This document shows positions 22,798 to 36,736 of a stretch of 64,000 bases of DNA, piece by piece. The stretch comes from Saccharum officinarum (taxonomy: Eukaryota; Streptophyta; Magnoliopsida; Poales; Poaceae): assembly GCA_020631735.1 (NCBI GenBank), contig CM036191.1, forward strand, positions 37,307,335-37,371,334. The letters are read 5' to 3'. Position 1 is the stretch's first letter. Every line of letters begins with the position of its first letter. The position numbers and the translations under genes are program-made. The notes beneath the pieces were generated by a model that made no database searches, was not told where the DNA came from, and saw only the letters and a list, made by a program, of their open reading frames with translations.

Positions 22798-23084
22798 AGC
22801 AGGTAGCGGACTTCTCATTATAAAATACTAGTTGACACCCCGCACATTATGCTTAACAACAACCTATGAATTCATTGAAGAAGATTGGAGACACTTTTTT
22901 CTCGATCACACAAAAGGTTTGTGCGTTTTTGTATTAAGGTAGAGAAATTGTCCGATAATGATGCCCTAGAGGTCAATAAAGTTTTTACATGGACGCTTAG
23001 ACCCTCGCTAATGTAACATAAGCTAAGCTATTATATTGGACAGAGATCAGCCCAAATTTGTGGCTCTAGCAAGGAGGCCTATGC

Positions 23085-23810
23085 CCGTGCTGCCGAGCGG
23101 CGGTGCTGCTTGCGCGTGCCTACCTCGCCATCTGCTAGGAACAACTCACGGATCACCTGCATATTAACGGGGTCACCGTTGAACATTTCCTCATACGCCT
23201 TCTTGTCCAACTCAACGGAGACGGCCTCCCACTGGATAGTTCGAGGCTCTTTATGACAAGGTACTCACCTCGCTTGGCTGTTGAGATATGAGCTATGCTC
23301 TGCGCCGCTATCTGCCAGCTCCGCTTGGGGAGCGAGGGCAGTGCACGTCCGCCGATGGCCGCATCATCTCCGGGCAGCTCCAAGAGTGGCGGCTTCCTCC
23401 TCTTTGTGAATCGCTCGGTGAAGCGCTTAAGACATCTGTCGGCCGAGGTCGTCTGAGATGAAGGAGCGTGGTTGAAACCGTTTGTCACATCCACGATAGT
23501 CGTCTCCCAAGCTGGTTGGCCCGACGTTGGCGTTGGCCAGCGCTGCGTTCATGGGCCAGGGAGGATTGGCCGCGTCCTCGCCTTGGTGGCTTGGGTGTGA
23601 CTCGGCACACCAGGCTTCCCCCTGGTGGTGTGGCTTATGGCAGCCCCTACGTCGATGCTCCAACATTCTAAGAGACAGCCGTTGGAGTAGGCGGGCTCCT
23701 AGGCACTGGTGCTCCGGCTGGCTAGGTGACGTTGAGTGAGCCATCCAGCTCCTCGATCCAAAATTGGGTTGACCCAAGTGGGAGGCCCCGCTGGCGCACA
23801 GCTGCATCAC
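23085..23810 (-). pseudogene. Zinc-knuckle ORF relic, C-terminal part (other half at 36,737-37,960)
   Basis: On the minus strand one frame reads KRRKPPLLELPG, then PKRSWQIAAQSIAHI, then TAKRGEYLVIKSLEL. After a frame change it continues LDKKAYEEMFNGDP and VIRELF (about 23,210-23,130). This order is the conserved C-terminus of a large grass family of zinc-knuckle (CCHC) proteins found in repetitive DNA, usually annotated as retroelement-like. At least one frameshift is needed, so it is a relic. The LARD insertion at 23,811-36,731 splits it from its upstream half. Function unknown. Confidence 0.6.
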
Positions 23811-26800
23811 TGTCACGGAACCGCCCAAATTATAAGAACAAAAGTACAAAAACAATCGCCGGAGCAATTAAATTCCCGTACTTAAGCTCCTATAACTCCG
23901 GTAGTCCAATAAAATCACGAGAAATTTCAAACCAACCAACATACAAGCCAAGATCGTAGTGGTCCAACATAACAGGTCATATGTTACATCCATTTCATAA
24001 GTAATTCAACATATATCGGAGTTCAGTAGAGTTATTACAACTCAAGTTCAAAAGTAGCGAAAGCAAAGTAGTTTGAAACTAATATCACCTTAATTCAAAT
24101 ACATGCCAGTACCAAGGTCAATTTCTAACAAAAGCATGAGAGACAAGGTAGCTCAGAAGGATCATGCCCATGATCACACTCCGCCACTACAGCCGGAGTC
24201 TTCCAATTCTTGCAGTAGCTATGTTATATCACAACCTGCAACAAGTGGGAATAAACCCTGAGTACGAGAAGGTACTCAGCTAGACTTACCCGTCATAAAC
24301 CAGAAATAATGACACCAAGGAGTATGCAAGGCTTTCTTTCAGTGGGCTAGCTTGACTCATTTGCGAAAAGCATAAGTTATCATGAATAAACTAATTTAAG
24401 TATTTTTGCATCATCTTTATTATAACCTATTCAATCTAGGTAAGCACCTATGCTAAAACAATCACTTGATTAACCATTAACATCAAAGGTTACCATTTCA
24501 GGTTTAGCATTTCCAATCATCATCCACATAACCATCCGTGTTCCATAATCATTACTACGATGCAGTAGCTCGAGTCAAAGTGCTCACTATCCAGTGAACG
24601 ATGGCGATTCGAATCGATTATTAACCAACTGGTAAGTTATTCCTCACACAAACCTCACTCACCCGCTAAAGTAAGGTGTTGGTCACCGAGTCAACCATTT
24701 AGGTAAAGTCGCGAGCTTGCCAGGAACCACTTGTACCCGGGGGCCGCCCGACTGCTCTTTGGCCTTATCATCGCGCCCCCGTATCCTGCCACTACTGCTC
24801 CGGTACAGTGCGTTGCGGGCAATCCACTCGGCCCGAATAATCTCCCAGCTTCGCGGTCGAAAGGTACCTTATTCGGCCAGCTAAATGTGAGGCATGCGTT
24901 CAACATGACCCGAGGGACAACAACGGACGGTCCTTAATCGACACAGGCGGAAACTACAAGCACCCCAGAACCCTGTCTGGTTGCCCAATACTTATTCCGC
25001 CCGGTCTCCAGTTATCCATCAACACTTGGTTATTTTTAGGATATCATCCATTCCTTAGCTAAAGTTTTCCAGTAACCACCTATAATTTCAGGTGACAGGA
25101 AATCACCAATCTCTACCGGTCTAAGCAGGGCTAAGCAATATTTTCGATCCTGAACTAAAATAGGATTTCAGGCATATTTATAGGACAAGGACAGGATATA
25201 TATGCAGCAAGTGTTTTCAATCAACTCCTATAACTTAATGCAACAATACATATATAGCATATATACATATACTCAATTGTTTTTGTAAAGTAGGAGGCTT
25301 AGAATGCTCCGGGGCTTGCCTGGGATCCGACACAAGTCAGTAGTTGTCAGATGACACTCGCTGAGTACTTCCATCTTCGGGATAGTTCCACCAAACACCG
25401 TCTTCGGGTTTGGCTTCAACAACTCATCCTTCACGTGGTGCATCTAGCGAACCTAAATGAGATGCAAGATGCATGCGTATGAATATGATGAATGGTAACA
25501 CAAGATGCATCACATAATCAATTAAAGAGGGCAAGCACATTAAGCATAACACAAGTTTAACAAGATCACAAGTATCTTAACTTGACCGTCATCAAGGGTA
25601 TAAGCCACACTTAGCAACACATGGAGTAAACAACCATGACTAGCATCTGACAATTTCTGGACTGCAAACAACATCTACATGTTTGGATCATAACTGGAGT
25701 TATACAAATCCAATAGCCATGCAATAAGACATTCTGGAAAGCATATGAAATTGTCTATAATTCATCTTTAATCATCTTAGCATGATTCTCAAGTTAACCA
25801 AGTCAAACATGCATAATTACAGAATCTGGTCCAGAGATTACAGAGAACAACTATTTCTGGAACCCAACTTGAAACAGTCATTACTCACAAAATATAAGGT
25901 CAAATGCCACCAAAATTTAACACAAGCTAGATTAATGAGTTATCTACAACTTTGTTATAAGCATGTTTCTCAGCAAACATCATTTTTATGGTGCAATTAC
26001 CAAAGTCCCAGAAACTGTCCAGGAAAGCATCAATTGCAAGAATAAATATTAACTTATATTCCAACATACATTTGGCCACAACCAATGTAACCATCATAAA
26101 GTGCATGTTAAATGATCACCAAAAAGCATAGTTCTCATCACTAAATAAATTCTTTTAATGCATTTCTTAATTTATTTAGATAGCAAGGTGAAATAATAAA
26201 CATATACCAAAAGTCCAAAATAAATTCTATAAAAATTAAAGTATCTCTTATATACACCCAATAGTCTACTGTACAAATTTCAAGTCATTTGGACATGTAT
26301 ATCAACCTCTATGAAAAAGACAAATTGTTATTGCAAGAATTCATGTGAGAGCAAGATACACTAATAAATCACTCATATGGCAACCAAAATTCATGAAATA
26401 ATTACCACACATTAAACATCATATGAGTAGCTTGCCACAAAAATTTCACTTCATTTGGAGCCCTAGATCTACAGTTATGAAAATAACAAATACATCTAGC
26501 ATTAAAAACCTAGCTGCACAAATCCATTTTTACAGAGAAAACTTTGAACTAAAACATGTGATATTATAGATCTACTGCATAGACAATTTCACAAGGATTC
26601 CAAAAAGTACTCATTTGCTATTTTACGAATTTTCTATGATTTACTATGTAATTTCAAAGTTACTACAAAATCATCGCAAAACAGTCCTCTCGACACTATT
26701 CATCTGAGTCTATGACAGTGCAGAAAACCCCCTGGATTTATTTCTCTCTTACAGGTGGGTCCTTCTTCTTCTTCCTCGTACAGAGAGCATCGAAGGGAGA

Positions 26801-28342
26801 TAGAGGCCGTTGGGGGAGGGCCGGTTCCGGCGAGGGAGGCCACGCCGGCGGCCGGGGAGTGGCGTAGCAGCTTCACGATGTCGAGGCGCACCCGTGAGTG
26901 GCCAAGGACCGGCGAGAGGTGGCTCGTGGCCTGCTGGCCACGAGAGCACGACGGGCCGGGGCTGCGGCCACGTCGGCAAGAGCAGCCGGCGGTTCCCGAG
27001 CGACGAGAGGCGGCAGCGGAGCACCAGAGCGTGCTCGAGCAACTCCGGTGGGGCGCGGCTTAGCTCGGCAGTGAGCGCGTGAGGCTGCAGCGATGGGCAG
27101 CTCCGCCCGTGGCGGCCATGGCGGGCGGCGCTCTGGTGCGCGCGCGTCACGGCGAGAACGGGAGCGGGGAGGCAAATGAAGACGCTCCGGGGCATCCCAA
27201 CCGCGCGGCAGGAGTAGGCAGCAGCGGCAGAGGACGTGGGGCGCGTGGCAGAGGTGGGAGCACGCGGCGCTGTGCATGGCGAGCACGTTGACATTAAATC
27301 GAACACCTGGCAGGCAGTGACTCGGGCGAGGTGGGGAGCCGATTTGGACCAGCAGCAGGCCGATTTGGACCTTGGGCCAAAAGGAAAAGTGGTAGCCCAC
27401 GAGTTGCTCTACAACTTTCGTTAAGGGGCCAAGGTCATTAGAGCAACGGATTAGCGGTTAACTGGTTGCCAAAACTGCAGTGCCAACACCTTGTTGACAG
27501 TCACGGAAACTCACTTTTGATGGTCAAAACCTGATCAAAATTAATCCAACTTTTTGCATGCTCTTCTCCAAGATGTAAGCTCCAACTTTTATTTTTGGCT
27601 CAACTCAAGTTGCTTAACGAAAACATGAGAACGCGACATGCCAACATCGACGACGATGAATTCCAGACTTAGAAAAATTCTAAGTCTGAAAACAGCCGCT
27701 GATTCAATCTTCGAGCCTCTGTTTGACTTATTTCCAAGTTGATCTAGCTCTTGGTCCAAAAACAAAGTTTGTTCTACATGAAGTGAACTACAACTCTCAT
27801 TTAAGGTTCAACCTCAAAACTGATATAGAAACTACTGTTATACTTTGAACAAAGTAGGATCACGATAAAGCTTAAATTATCCTGTTTGATCAATTGGAGC
27901 ATTTTCTGGGCATTTGCTCAACACGAACCTTTCATAACTTTTGTTGTAGAGTCCATCTAGAGTCATTTGGGCAAGGTTGCAAGGTTTGGTTGATGACCTA
28001 TATTTCCATCCACTTAATAATGCAATTCCAGCACTTAGTAAAGTCATTCCAACAAGCATATAACTTATCATTTCATGTGACTTTTTGATTCCAAACGTCA
28101 TGAAACTTTTCCAGTGACTAATATAAATAGGTACTAAGGTGAGACATATGAAGATATTGCAATAACTCCACCCAAGCATATATCTTGAAAATGGCCTATA
28201 TATAAAGTAAGGGTGCAACATCCAAGTTTAGGTTGGGGCTTGCTTCCATAGGTTTGACCTTGACATCTTCATTACCACTTAATCTACCATGTTTGAGCTC
28301 AAACCCACTGCTTAACTGGTGGCAAACACCTCGGGTGTTACA
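23811..28342 (-). repeat. LARD 3' LTR (left copy)
   Basis: 4,532 bp. In element orientation it follows the polypurine tract. It contains a GC-rich module (about 26,755-27,300) in otherwise AT-rich DNA and a TATA-like CTTTATATATAG near its start (28,196-28,207 on the minus strand). Visible differences from the right copy include small indels near 24,577 and 27,668. Confidence 0.9.
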
Positions 28343-28362
28343 GCCCTCCCCCCTTAAAAGAA
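28343..28362 (-). other. Polypurine tract of the LARD
   Basis: On the minus strand, AAGGGGGGAGGGC immediately precedes the 3' LTR start TGTAACACC. This is the expected plus-strand priming site of an LTR retrotransposon. Confidence 0.85.
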
Positions 28363-31300
28363 TCGCGTCCCGAGATTCGGTGCGAAGAACTTTCTAAGGG
28401 AAGAGAAGCATGTTATCCAATGCCAACATCTGCAAGCGCATCAGGCTACTTAGCTTCAAGCATCAGAGAGGCTAATTGGGCAAGACACTTTCTGATACTC
28501 GCTTTACACAGAAATTTTTGTCTGAAAAAAAAATTTCCTTCACTGACTTCCATGAAACATTTTTACTTTGGGAGGAATCCAAGACAATACGGTCCTTCGT
28601 TCATGGTGTACGAAGAGTACTACAAGCATGGACTAACTACTAGTAGCATCTTTTCTGGTGGCATAGTATGTACAACTTTCGATAAGGGTTGGATCCATAT
28701 ACGAGGTAATCATTCTTCGAGGCTATCAGAAACCGTCTAACCAATAGATAATGTCCATCCCGGTCATAGACTATTCACTCACTCAGATGCCAATTGATGG
28801 AAAAACAACATATCGCTCCACGTGTGCAGTTCTCTTTCTCTGATGCCAATACTGTATTATCTGAGTCTATTGAGGGAACAGTGAAAGTGATAGCTGACTC
28901 TGTCGGTTCTGGATTTCTGCCAACTGTTACCTAAGAAGATTCTCTTATACAAAGGCAACAGTTATCTGGGTTGAATTAGATGCAATCTCTTGGGTAAAAA
29001 CACATATAAAGTACCGGAGGCACGTCAGCACTAGAGAACCATTACCGCAAAAGGATGTTAGTTAGGTCTCAAAGACAACAAAAGTTGCAAGTATCCACTA
29101 AAATAGTTCTGTTCTGAAATGGCAGCAAACCAAGCTGACAAGACATCTCTCAAATCCTATGTTTTACTCAACCAATACTCATATCAACTTAAGACATTGA
29201 AGGGTCCTAAGCAAGGAATGAGGTTACCAAGTTTGGGTCAATCCAACTTCGTTTGAGTCACTAACCGTTGACTTGAAGATAACCGGTGTAGTGCCACAAA
29301 ATTCTGGACAAATTTCACGTTCTTCCTTTTCTTTTGCTTCACATGTTGAGGGGTGTGTTTTGCACTCTCTGATCTTTCTCATAGTAGCAGAAGCCTTTTG
29401 TCTCGCTGAGGATGGAGGTGATAGTCTTCCTGATAGGTTCTCAGGGAACAAATTCAACCGTGATCTAGACAGTAACTTGATGATGCACAAGCATTGGACT
29501 TATGGCTGTTTTCACAGACCACAAAGCATTATTCCACATGGGAGGGCATCCCTACGTAGATAAGGAATCACACCAGATAGAGTTGATTTCAACTGTATGA
29601 CTGTCATCTACACAAGGATCAAGACTTTTGATAACTAGGTCAAATGCACAATGTGACGATAAATTCTTATCCCACGGATAACTTATCCAATCATTTCGTG
29701 TTAGGTGCCCATTCGATTCAATAGGGATGGCATACGTTGCTCCCTCGATGACCGACGTCGTACAAGAACACTTGGGAAAAGTCACTTGTCTACCACCTCT
29801 TGCAGTCTGTTAACGCTTATGCCGGTGACTGTTCTTCAAAGGTCATCTTCTTAGCAACTTCAAGGGATATCTACTACATCAGGCCTAAGATATGAATCTT
29901 CAGATAAGATATAGGGAGATAACCAAGGAAAACGGTCATGAGAAATAACACATCGGATGTCGTTTCATAATAGATCATGAATAGCAACCCTGATACCAGC
30001 ACGTGCCGAGCAGCACAACCTTGTGTGCGCGCCCATAGGAGGCTCTCGGTTTCGTCGCGGCACCATAAAATGCTAATCGTAACACCATTATTAAACGCAC
30101 AAACAAAGTGAAATTTTAAGTGGCACCGATTGGGTGGTAAGAACAAGCACCAGACAAGGGAGGAGTAGCAAGCAAGGGTAGTTACAAGGTTTAGAGTCAA
30201 CACGGAGGCGATTCGAAGATTAAAACATAGCATAAGAGAAAATAGCGTAATTGCCGAAGACAACTGAGCAAGGGTTCTCGGTCACGTTGGACAACAACAT
30301 GAGATCAAGATTAATAACGTTGAGAGACGTTAGAAGTTGGGATGGACTTTAGCAGACTTCTAGAACAAAATGATACACCGATTAGAGATTTGGTTGATAA
30401 GGTAGCCACGTGATTTCGCAAGCAAAGATTTCTAGATCAGACGACGAGAGATTAGCGTTGCTCGGATCATCTGTAGGAGAGACAATCGGGAGGTCCAATA
30501 TGGAACTGGGTATGGTCTCCAAAACTTAGCAAGCAACAACTGTGGTCAAGATCGACGTTCATTAGAACTTAACTTGGTTGGTCAATCGACAAGGGCATTC
30601 TCCAAAAGGTAGCGGATGTCCAAGGCCTAAGCAAACATATAAGGGGACTACGCTAGGGCCTATGGTTCAAGCAGGGCATGGATACAAAAACATTCAAGGG
30701 CTAGCAACCATGTCTAAGGCTTTGGCTCCTACGAGAATCTAATTAGAGACGACAACCATGCAATTACGTAACATGAGCGTTGATCTAGGATAAAGCATCT
30801 TCAACACTCATATGCTCACCGAGGACAAAAGAGAGGTCAACTATGACACTACCCAGATAACAAGCATCTACACAGCATCACAAGTTTTTAAGCGGACACT
30901 TGAGATTATTAGTCAGGTTAGCTTAAGCATCCAATACTAAGCAGAAGGCTCACACCTAACAAGAATTTATCCAACAAGAACTAACTACAAGTTCAGCTAA
31001 AACAAAATCATGCTAAAGTAACCAACTTAGTACATACACAGAGCATAGACAGCAACGCAGCAGACACGTGTTTTGAACAAAACATAAGTTGTAAGAATCA
31101 AACTAAGGTGGTACTAGACTTATTGGAAAGCTTACTAAGTTATCTATAACTTTCTTATTCACACTAAAGACTAATTCACAGATTACATTATTATGACCAT
31201 GAAAATATTACTACAACAGAAACTGTTCTAGCAACCAAAGTTCATTACATGCAAAACAATGTTTAACCTTGTTGTGTTAACAAGAGAGCACACAGCCACA

Positions 31301-32175
31301 TTATTCTAGTAACTCCAAACATTCTTACTTTAGACTACTCAACAATTTAGTTTATTCATAGGAATCACAATTACTTATTTATTAGGACAAAGGTGGGAGG
31401 AGCATAGTTATATGCACAAAGCAACAACCATAATGATGCATGCTTCGTCCTATTCGTCCTCACAAGATTGCCAGCCAAAGGTGACAATCACGTTCTATGT
31501 CGGTGGCATAACACGTATTCTCTCGATATAGAGCTAGTCGCCTGCTACATTCAACTTACGTATTCGTGGTTAGCGTACCTGCAGAAAATTCCATTGCAGC
31601 CCAACAATTCCCAATATAGCACACAATGAAAGCAGCAAACTAAATACTCTCCATACATACATCCCCTGATGCATATACTTCGGTATCATAGCTACCCAAT
31701 AAATGTACCCACAATTAAGTACTTTCATAATTACATGGTTAAACATGTAATTATGTCAGTAACCATAGCTAACTCTCCCCTAGACCGATGGTTGAACGGT
31801 CATGCTCTCCCAACTCACACTTACCTTGGCGTAGGTGCGACGTTGCAAGAATATAACTCTAGCGACATATATGGCTATTTCATATATGAAGGTTACCACT
31901 ACCATTCGACCACAGGGTAACGGTGCGGTCAAGTTATCACTCATACATACCTTGGCTTGGGCGTAGATGCAAAAATTTAAAACCCCTAAGTTAGTACTTA
32001 ATTAAGCCACCTAAGGGTCCTTAATTGGGCATAAAGGAAATGACCACTGGCATACTTAGATTTAAAAAAAATTCTGATTTGAACAAACCTATATATGTAG
32101 TAGCTATAAGTTGTCAAAAACTAATTTTTGCAAACAAAACCTTTGTTTTTCAATACACATATGACATGTTTAGTG

Positions 32176-32198
32176 TTGAACCTTGCTCCGATGCCAGC
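32176..32198 (-). other. Primer binding site (initiator Met-tRNA type)
   Basis: Reading out of the 5' LTR on the minus strand, GC and then TGGCATCGGAGCAAGGTTC. This closely matches TGGTATCAGAGC..GGTT, the iMet-tRNA primer site of plant LTR elements, with two mismatches in the first 12 bases. Confidence 0.85.
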
Positions 32199-35100
32199 TG
32201 TCACGGAACCGCCCAAATTATAAGAACAAAAGTACAAAAACAATCGCCGGAGCAATTAAATTCCCGTACTTAAGCTCCTATAACTCCGGTAGTCTAATAA
32301 AATCACGAGGGATTTCAAACCAACCAACATACAAGCCAAGATCGTAGTGGTCCAACATAACAGGTCATATGTTACATCCATTTCATAAGTAATTCAACAT
32401 ATATCGGAGTTCAGTAGAGTTATTACAACTCAAGTTCAAAAGTAGCGGAAGCAAAGTAGTTTGAAACTAATATCACCTTAATTCAAATACATGCCAGTAC
32501 CAAGGTCAATTTCCAACAAAAGCATGAGAGACAAGGTAGCTCAGAAGGATCATGCCCATGATCACACTCCGCCACTACAGCCGGAGTCTTCCAATTCTTG
32601 CAGTAGCTATGTTATATCACAACCTGCAACAAGTGGGAATAAACCCTGAGTACGAGAAGGTACTCAGCTAGACTTACCCGTCATAAACCAGAAATAATGA
32701 CACCAAGGAGTATGCAAGGCTTTCTTTCAGTGGGCTAGCTTGACTCATTTGCGAAAAGCATAAGTTATCATGAATAAACTAATTTAAGTATTTTTGCATC
32801 ATCTTTATTATAACCTATTCAATCTAGGTAAGCACCTATGCTAAAGCAATCACTTGATTAACCATTAACATCAAAGGTTACCATTTCAGGTTTAGCATTT
32901 CCAATCATCATCCACATAACCATCCGTGTTCCATAATCATTACTACGATGCAGTAGCTCGAGTCAAGTGCTCACTATCCAGTGAACGATGGCGATTCGAA
33001 TCGATTATTAACCAGCTGGTAAGTTATTCCTCACACAAACCTCACTCACCCGCTAAAGTGAGGTGTTGGTCACCGAGTCAACCATTCAGGTAAAGTCGCG
33101 AGCTTGCCAGGAACCACTTGTACCCGGGGGCCGCCCGACTGCTCTTTGGCCTTATCATCGCGCCTCCGTATCCTGCCACTACTGCTTCGGTACAGTGCGT
33201 TACGGGCAATCCACTCGGCCCGAATAATCTCCTAGCTTCGCGGTCGAAAGGTACCTTATTCGGCCAGCTAAATGTGAGGCATGCGTTCAACATGACCCGA
33301 GGGACAACAACGGACGGTCCTTAATTGACACAGGCGGAAACTACAAGCACCCCAGAACCCTGTCTGGTTGCCCAGTACTTATTCCGCCCGGTCTCCAGTT
33401 ATCCATCAACACTTGGTTATTTTTAGGATATCATCCATTCCTTAGCTAAAGTTTTCCAGTAACCACCTATAATTTCAGGTGACAGGAAATCACCAATCTC
33501 TACCGGTCTAAGCAGGGCTAAGCAATATTTTTGATCCTGAACTAAAATAGGATTTCAGGCATATTTATAGGACAAGGACAGGATATATATGCAACAAGTG
33601 TTTTCAATCAACTCCTATAACTTAATGCAACAATACATATATAGCATATATACATATACTCAATTGTTTTTGTAAAGTAGGAGGCTTAGAATGCTCCGGG
33701 GCTTGCTTGGGATCCGACACAAGTCAGTAGTTGTCAGATGACACTCGCTGAGTACTTCCATCTTCGGGATAGTTCCACCAAACACCGTCTTCGGGTTTGG
33801 CTTCAACAACTCATCCTTCACGTGGTGCATCTAGCGAACCTAAATGAGATGCAAGATGCATGCGTATGAATATGATGAATGGTAACACAAGATGCATCAC
33901 ATAATCAATTAAAGAGGGCAAGCACATTAAACATAACACAAGTTTAACAAGATCACAAGTATCTTAACTTGACCGTCATCAAGGGTATAAGCCACACTTA
34001 GCAACACATGGAGTAAACAACCATGACTAGCATCTGACAATTTCTGGACTGCAAACAACATCTACATGTTTGGATCATAACTGGAGTTATACACATCCAA
34101 TAGCCATGCAACAAGACATTCTGGAAAGCTTATGAAATTGTCTATAATTCATCTTTAATCATCTTAGCATGATTCTCAAGTTAACCAAGTCAAACATGCA
34201 TAATTACAGAATCTGGTCCAGAGATTACAGAGAACAACTATTTCTGGAACCCAACTTGAAACAGTCATTACTCACAAAATATAAGGTCAAATGCCACCAA
34301 AATTTAACACAAGCTAGATTAATGAGTTATCTACAACTTTGTTATAAGCATGTTTCTCAGCAAACATCATTTTCATGGTGCAATTACCAAAGTCCCAGAA
34401 ACTGTCCAGGAAAGCATCAATTGCAAGAATAAATATTAACTTATATTCCAACATACATTTGGCCACAACCAATGTAACCATCATAAAGTGCATGTTAAAT
34501 GATCACCAAAAATCATAGTTCTCATCACTAAATAAATTCTTTTAATGCATTTCTTAATTTATTTAGATAGCAAGGTGAAATAATAAACATATACCAAAAG
34601 TCCATAATAAAATCTATAAAAATTAAAGTAGCTCTTATATACACGCAATAGTCTACTGTACAAATGTCAAGTCATTTGGACATGTATATCAACCTCTATG
34701 AAAAAGACAAATTGTTATTGCAAGAATTCATGTGAGAGCAAGATACACTAATAAATCACTCATATGGCAACCAAAATTCATGCAATAATTACCACACATT
34801 AAACATCATATGAGTAGCATGCCACAAAAATTTCACTTCATTTGGAGCCCTAGATCTACAGTTATGAAAATGACAAATACATCTAGCATTAAAAACCTAG
34901 CTGCACAAATCCATTTTTACAGAGAAAACTTTGAACTAAAACATGTGATATTATAGATCTACTGCATAGACAATTTCACAAGGATTCCAAAAAGTACTCA
35001 TTTGCTATTTTACGAATTTTCTATGATTTACTATGTAATTTCAAAGTTACTGCAAAATCATCGCAAAACAGTCCTCTCGACACTATTCATCTGAGTCTAT

Positions 35101-36731
35101 GACAGTGCAGAAAACCCCCTGGATTTGTTTCTCTCTTACACGTGTGTCCTTCTTCTTCTTCCTCGTACAGAGAGCATCGAAGGGAGATAGAGGCCGTTGG
35201 GGGAGGGCCGGTTCCGGCGAGGGAGGCCACGCCGGCGGCCGGGGAGTGGCGTAGCTGCTTCACGATGTCGAGGCGCACCCGTGAGTGGCCAAGGACCGGC
35301 GAGAGGCGGCTCGTGGCCTGCTGGCCACGAGAGCACGACAGGCCGGGGCTGCGGCCACGTCGGCAAGAGCAGCCGGCGGTTCCCGAGAGACGAGAGGCGG
35401 CAGCGGAGCACCAGAGCGTGCTCGAGCAACTCCGATGGGGCGCGGCTTAGCTCAGCAGTGAGCGCATGAGGCTGCAGCGACGGGCAGCTCCGCCTGTGGC
35501 GGCCATGGCGGGCGGCGCTCTGGTGCGCGCGCGTCACGGCGAGAACGGGAGCGGGGAGGCAAATGAAGACGCTCCGGGGCATCCCAACCGCGCGGCAGGA
35601 GTAGGCAGCAGCGGCAGAGGACATGGGGCACGTGGCGGAGGTGGGAGCACGCGGCGCTGTGCATGGCGAGCACGTTGACATTAAATCGAACACCTGGCAG
35701 GCAGTGACTCGGGCGAGGTGGGGAGCCGATTTAGACCAGCAGCAGGCCGATTTGGACCTTGGGCCAAAAGGCAAAGTGGTAGCCCACGAGTTGCTCTACA
35801 ACTTTCGTTAAGGGGCCAAGGTCATTAGAGCAACGGATTAGCGGTTAACTGGTTGCCAAAACTGCAGTGCCAACACCTTGTTGACAGTCACGGAAACTCA
35901 CTTTTGATGGTCAAAACCTAATCAAAATTAATCCAACTTTTTGCATGCTCTTCTCCAAGATGTAAGCTCCAACTTTTATTTTTGGCTCAACTCAAGTTGC
36001 TTAATGAAAACATGAGAACGCGACACGCCAACATCGACGACGATGAATTCCAGACTTTTAGAAAAATTCTAAGTCTGAAAACAGCCGCTGATTCAATCTT
36101 CGAGTCTCTGTTTGACTTATTTCCAAGTTGATCTAGCTCTTGGTCCAAAAACAAAGTTTGTTCTACATGAAGTGAACTACAACTCTCATTTAAGGTTCAA
36201 CCTCAAAACTGATATAGAAACTACTGTTATACTTTGACCAAAGTAGGATCACGATAAAGCTTAAATTATCCTGTTTGATCAATTGGAGCATTTTCTGGGC
36301 ATTTGCTCAACATGAACCTTTCATAACTTTTGTTGTAGAGTCCATCTAGAGTCATTTGGGTAAGGTTGCAAGGTTTGGTTGATGACCTATATTTCCATCC
36401 ACTTAATAATGCAATTCCAGCACTTAGTAAAGTCATTCCAACAAGCATATAACTTATCATTTCATGTGACTTTTTGATTCCAAACGTCATGAAACTTTTC
36501 CAGTGACTAATATAAATAGGTACTGAGGTGAGACATATGAAGATATTGCAATAACTCCACCCAAGCATATATCTTGAAAATGGCCTATATATAAAGTAAG
36601 GGTGCAACATCCAAGTTTAGGTTAGGGCTTGCTTTCATAGGTTTGACCTTGACATCTTCATTACCACTTAATCTACCATGTTTGAGCTCAAACCCACTGC
36701 TTAACTAGTGGCAAACACCTCGGGTGTTACA
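32199..36731 (-). repeat. LARD 5' LTR (right copy)
   Basis: 4,533 bp, directly repeated with the left copy, with the same GC-rich module at about 35,142-35,690. A 212-codon minus frame spans the module; the left copy has the same frame interrupted earlier, and its protein is Pro/Arg/Ala-rich without known domains. I therefore regard it as non-coding. Confidence 0.9.
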
Positions 36732-36736
36732 ATCAC

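Larger units (their letters stand above)
28343..32198 (-). other. LARD internal domain, non-coding
   Basis: 3,856 bp with no frame over about 130 codons and no retroviral-type motif on either strand. The last part before the purine tract reads, on the element strand, CGAATCTCGGGACGCGATTC followed by TTTTAAGGGGGGAGG, a tail shared with many grass gypsy elements, which hints at a gypsy partner. The rest is plain A/C-rich sequence on the plus strand. Confidence 0.7.
23811..36731 (-). mobile_element. Complete LARD-type non-autonomous LTR retrotransposon, 12.9 kb, TSD ATCAC
   Basis: Two 4.53-kb LTRs in direct orientation (23,811-28,342 and 32,199-36,731) enclose a 3,856-bp interior. Plus-strand LTR ends are TGTCACGG and GTGTTACA, so the element reads TGTAACACC...CCGTGACA on the minus strand. 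ATCAC flanks both sides (23,806-23,810; 36,732-36,736). A tRNA-iMet-type primer site and a purine tract sit at the correct inner edges. No gag, protease, RT, RNase H or integrase motif is visible in the interior. LTRs of about 4.5 kb around a conserved non-coding interior of about 3.5 kb define the LARD class described in barley and relatives, thought to be mobilised by gypsy-type partners. The two LTRs differ at only scattered positions, so insertion was fairly recent. Confidence 0.9.

Noticed and set aside
24691..24937. Short frames on both strands conserved in all three LTR copies
   Set aside because: Conservation follows from repeat identity; there is no codon-level sign of selection or known motif.
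35136..35774. 212-codon minus frame in the LARD LTR
   Set aside because: Not preserved at the same length in the sister LTR, absent from the third LTR, no known domain.
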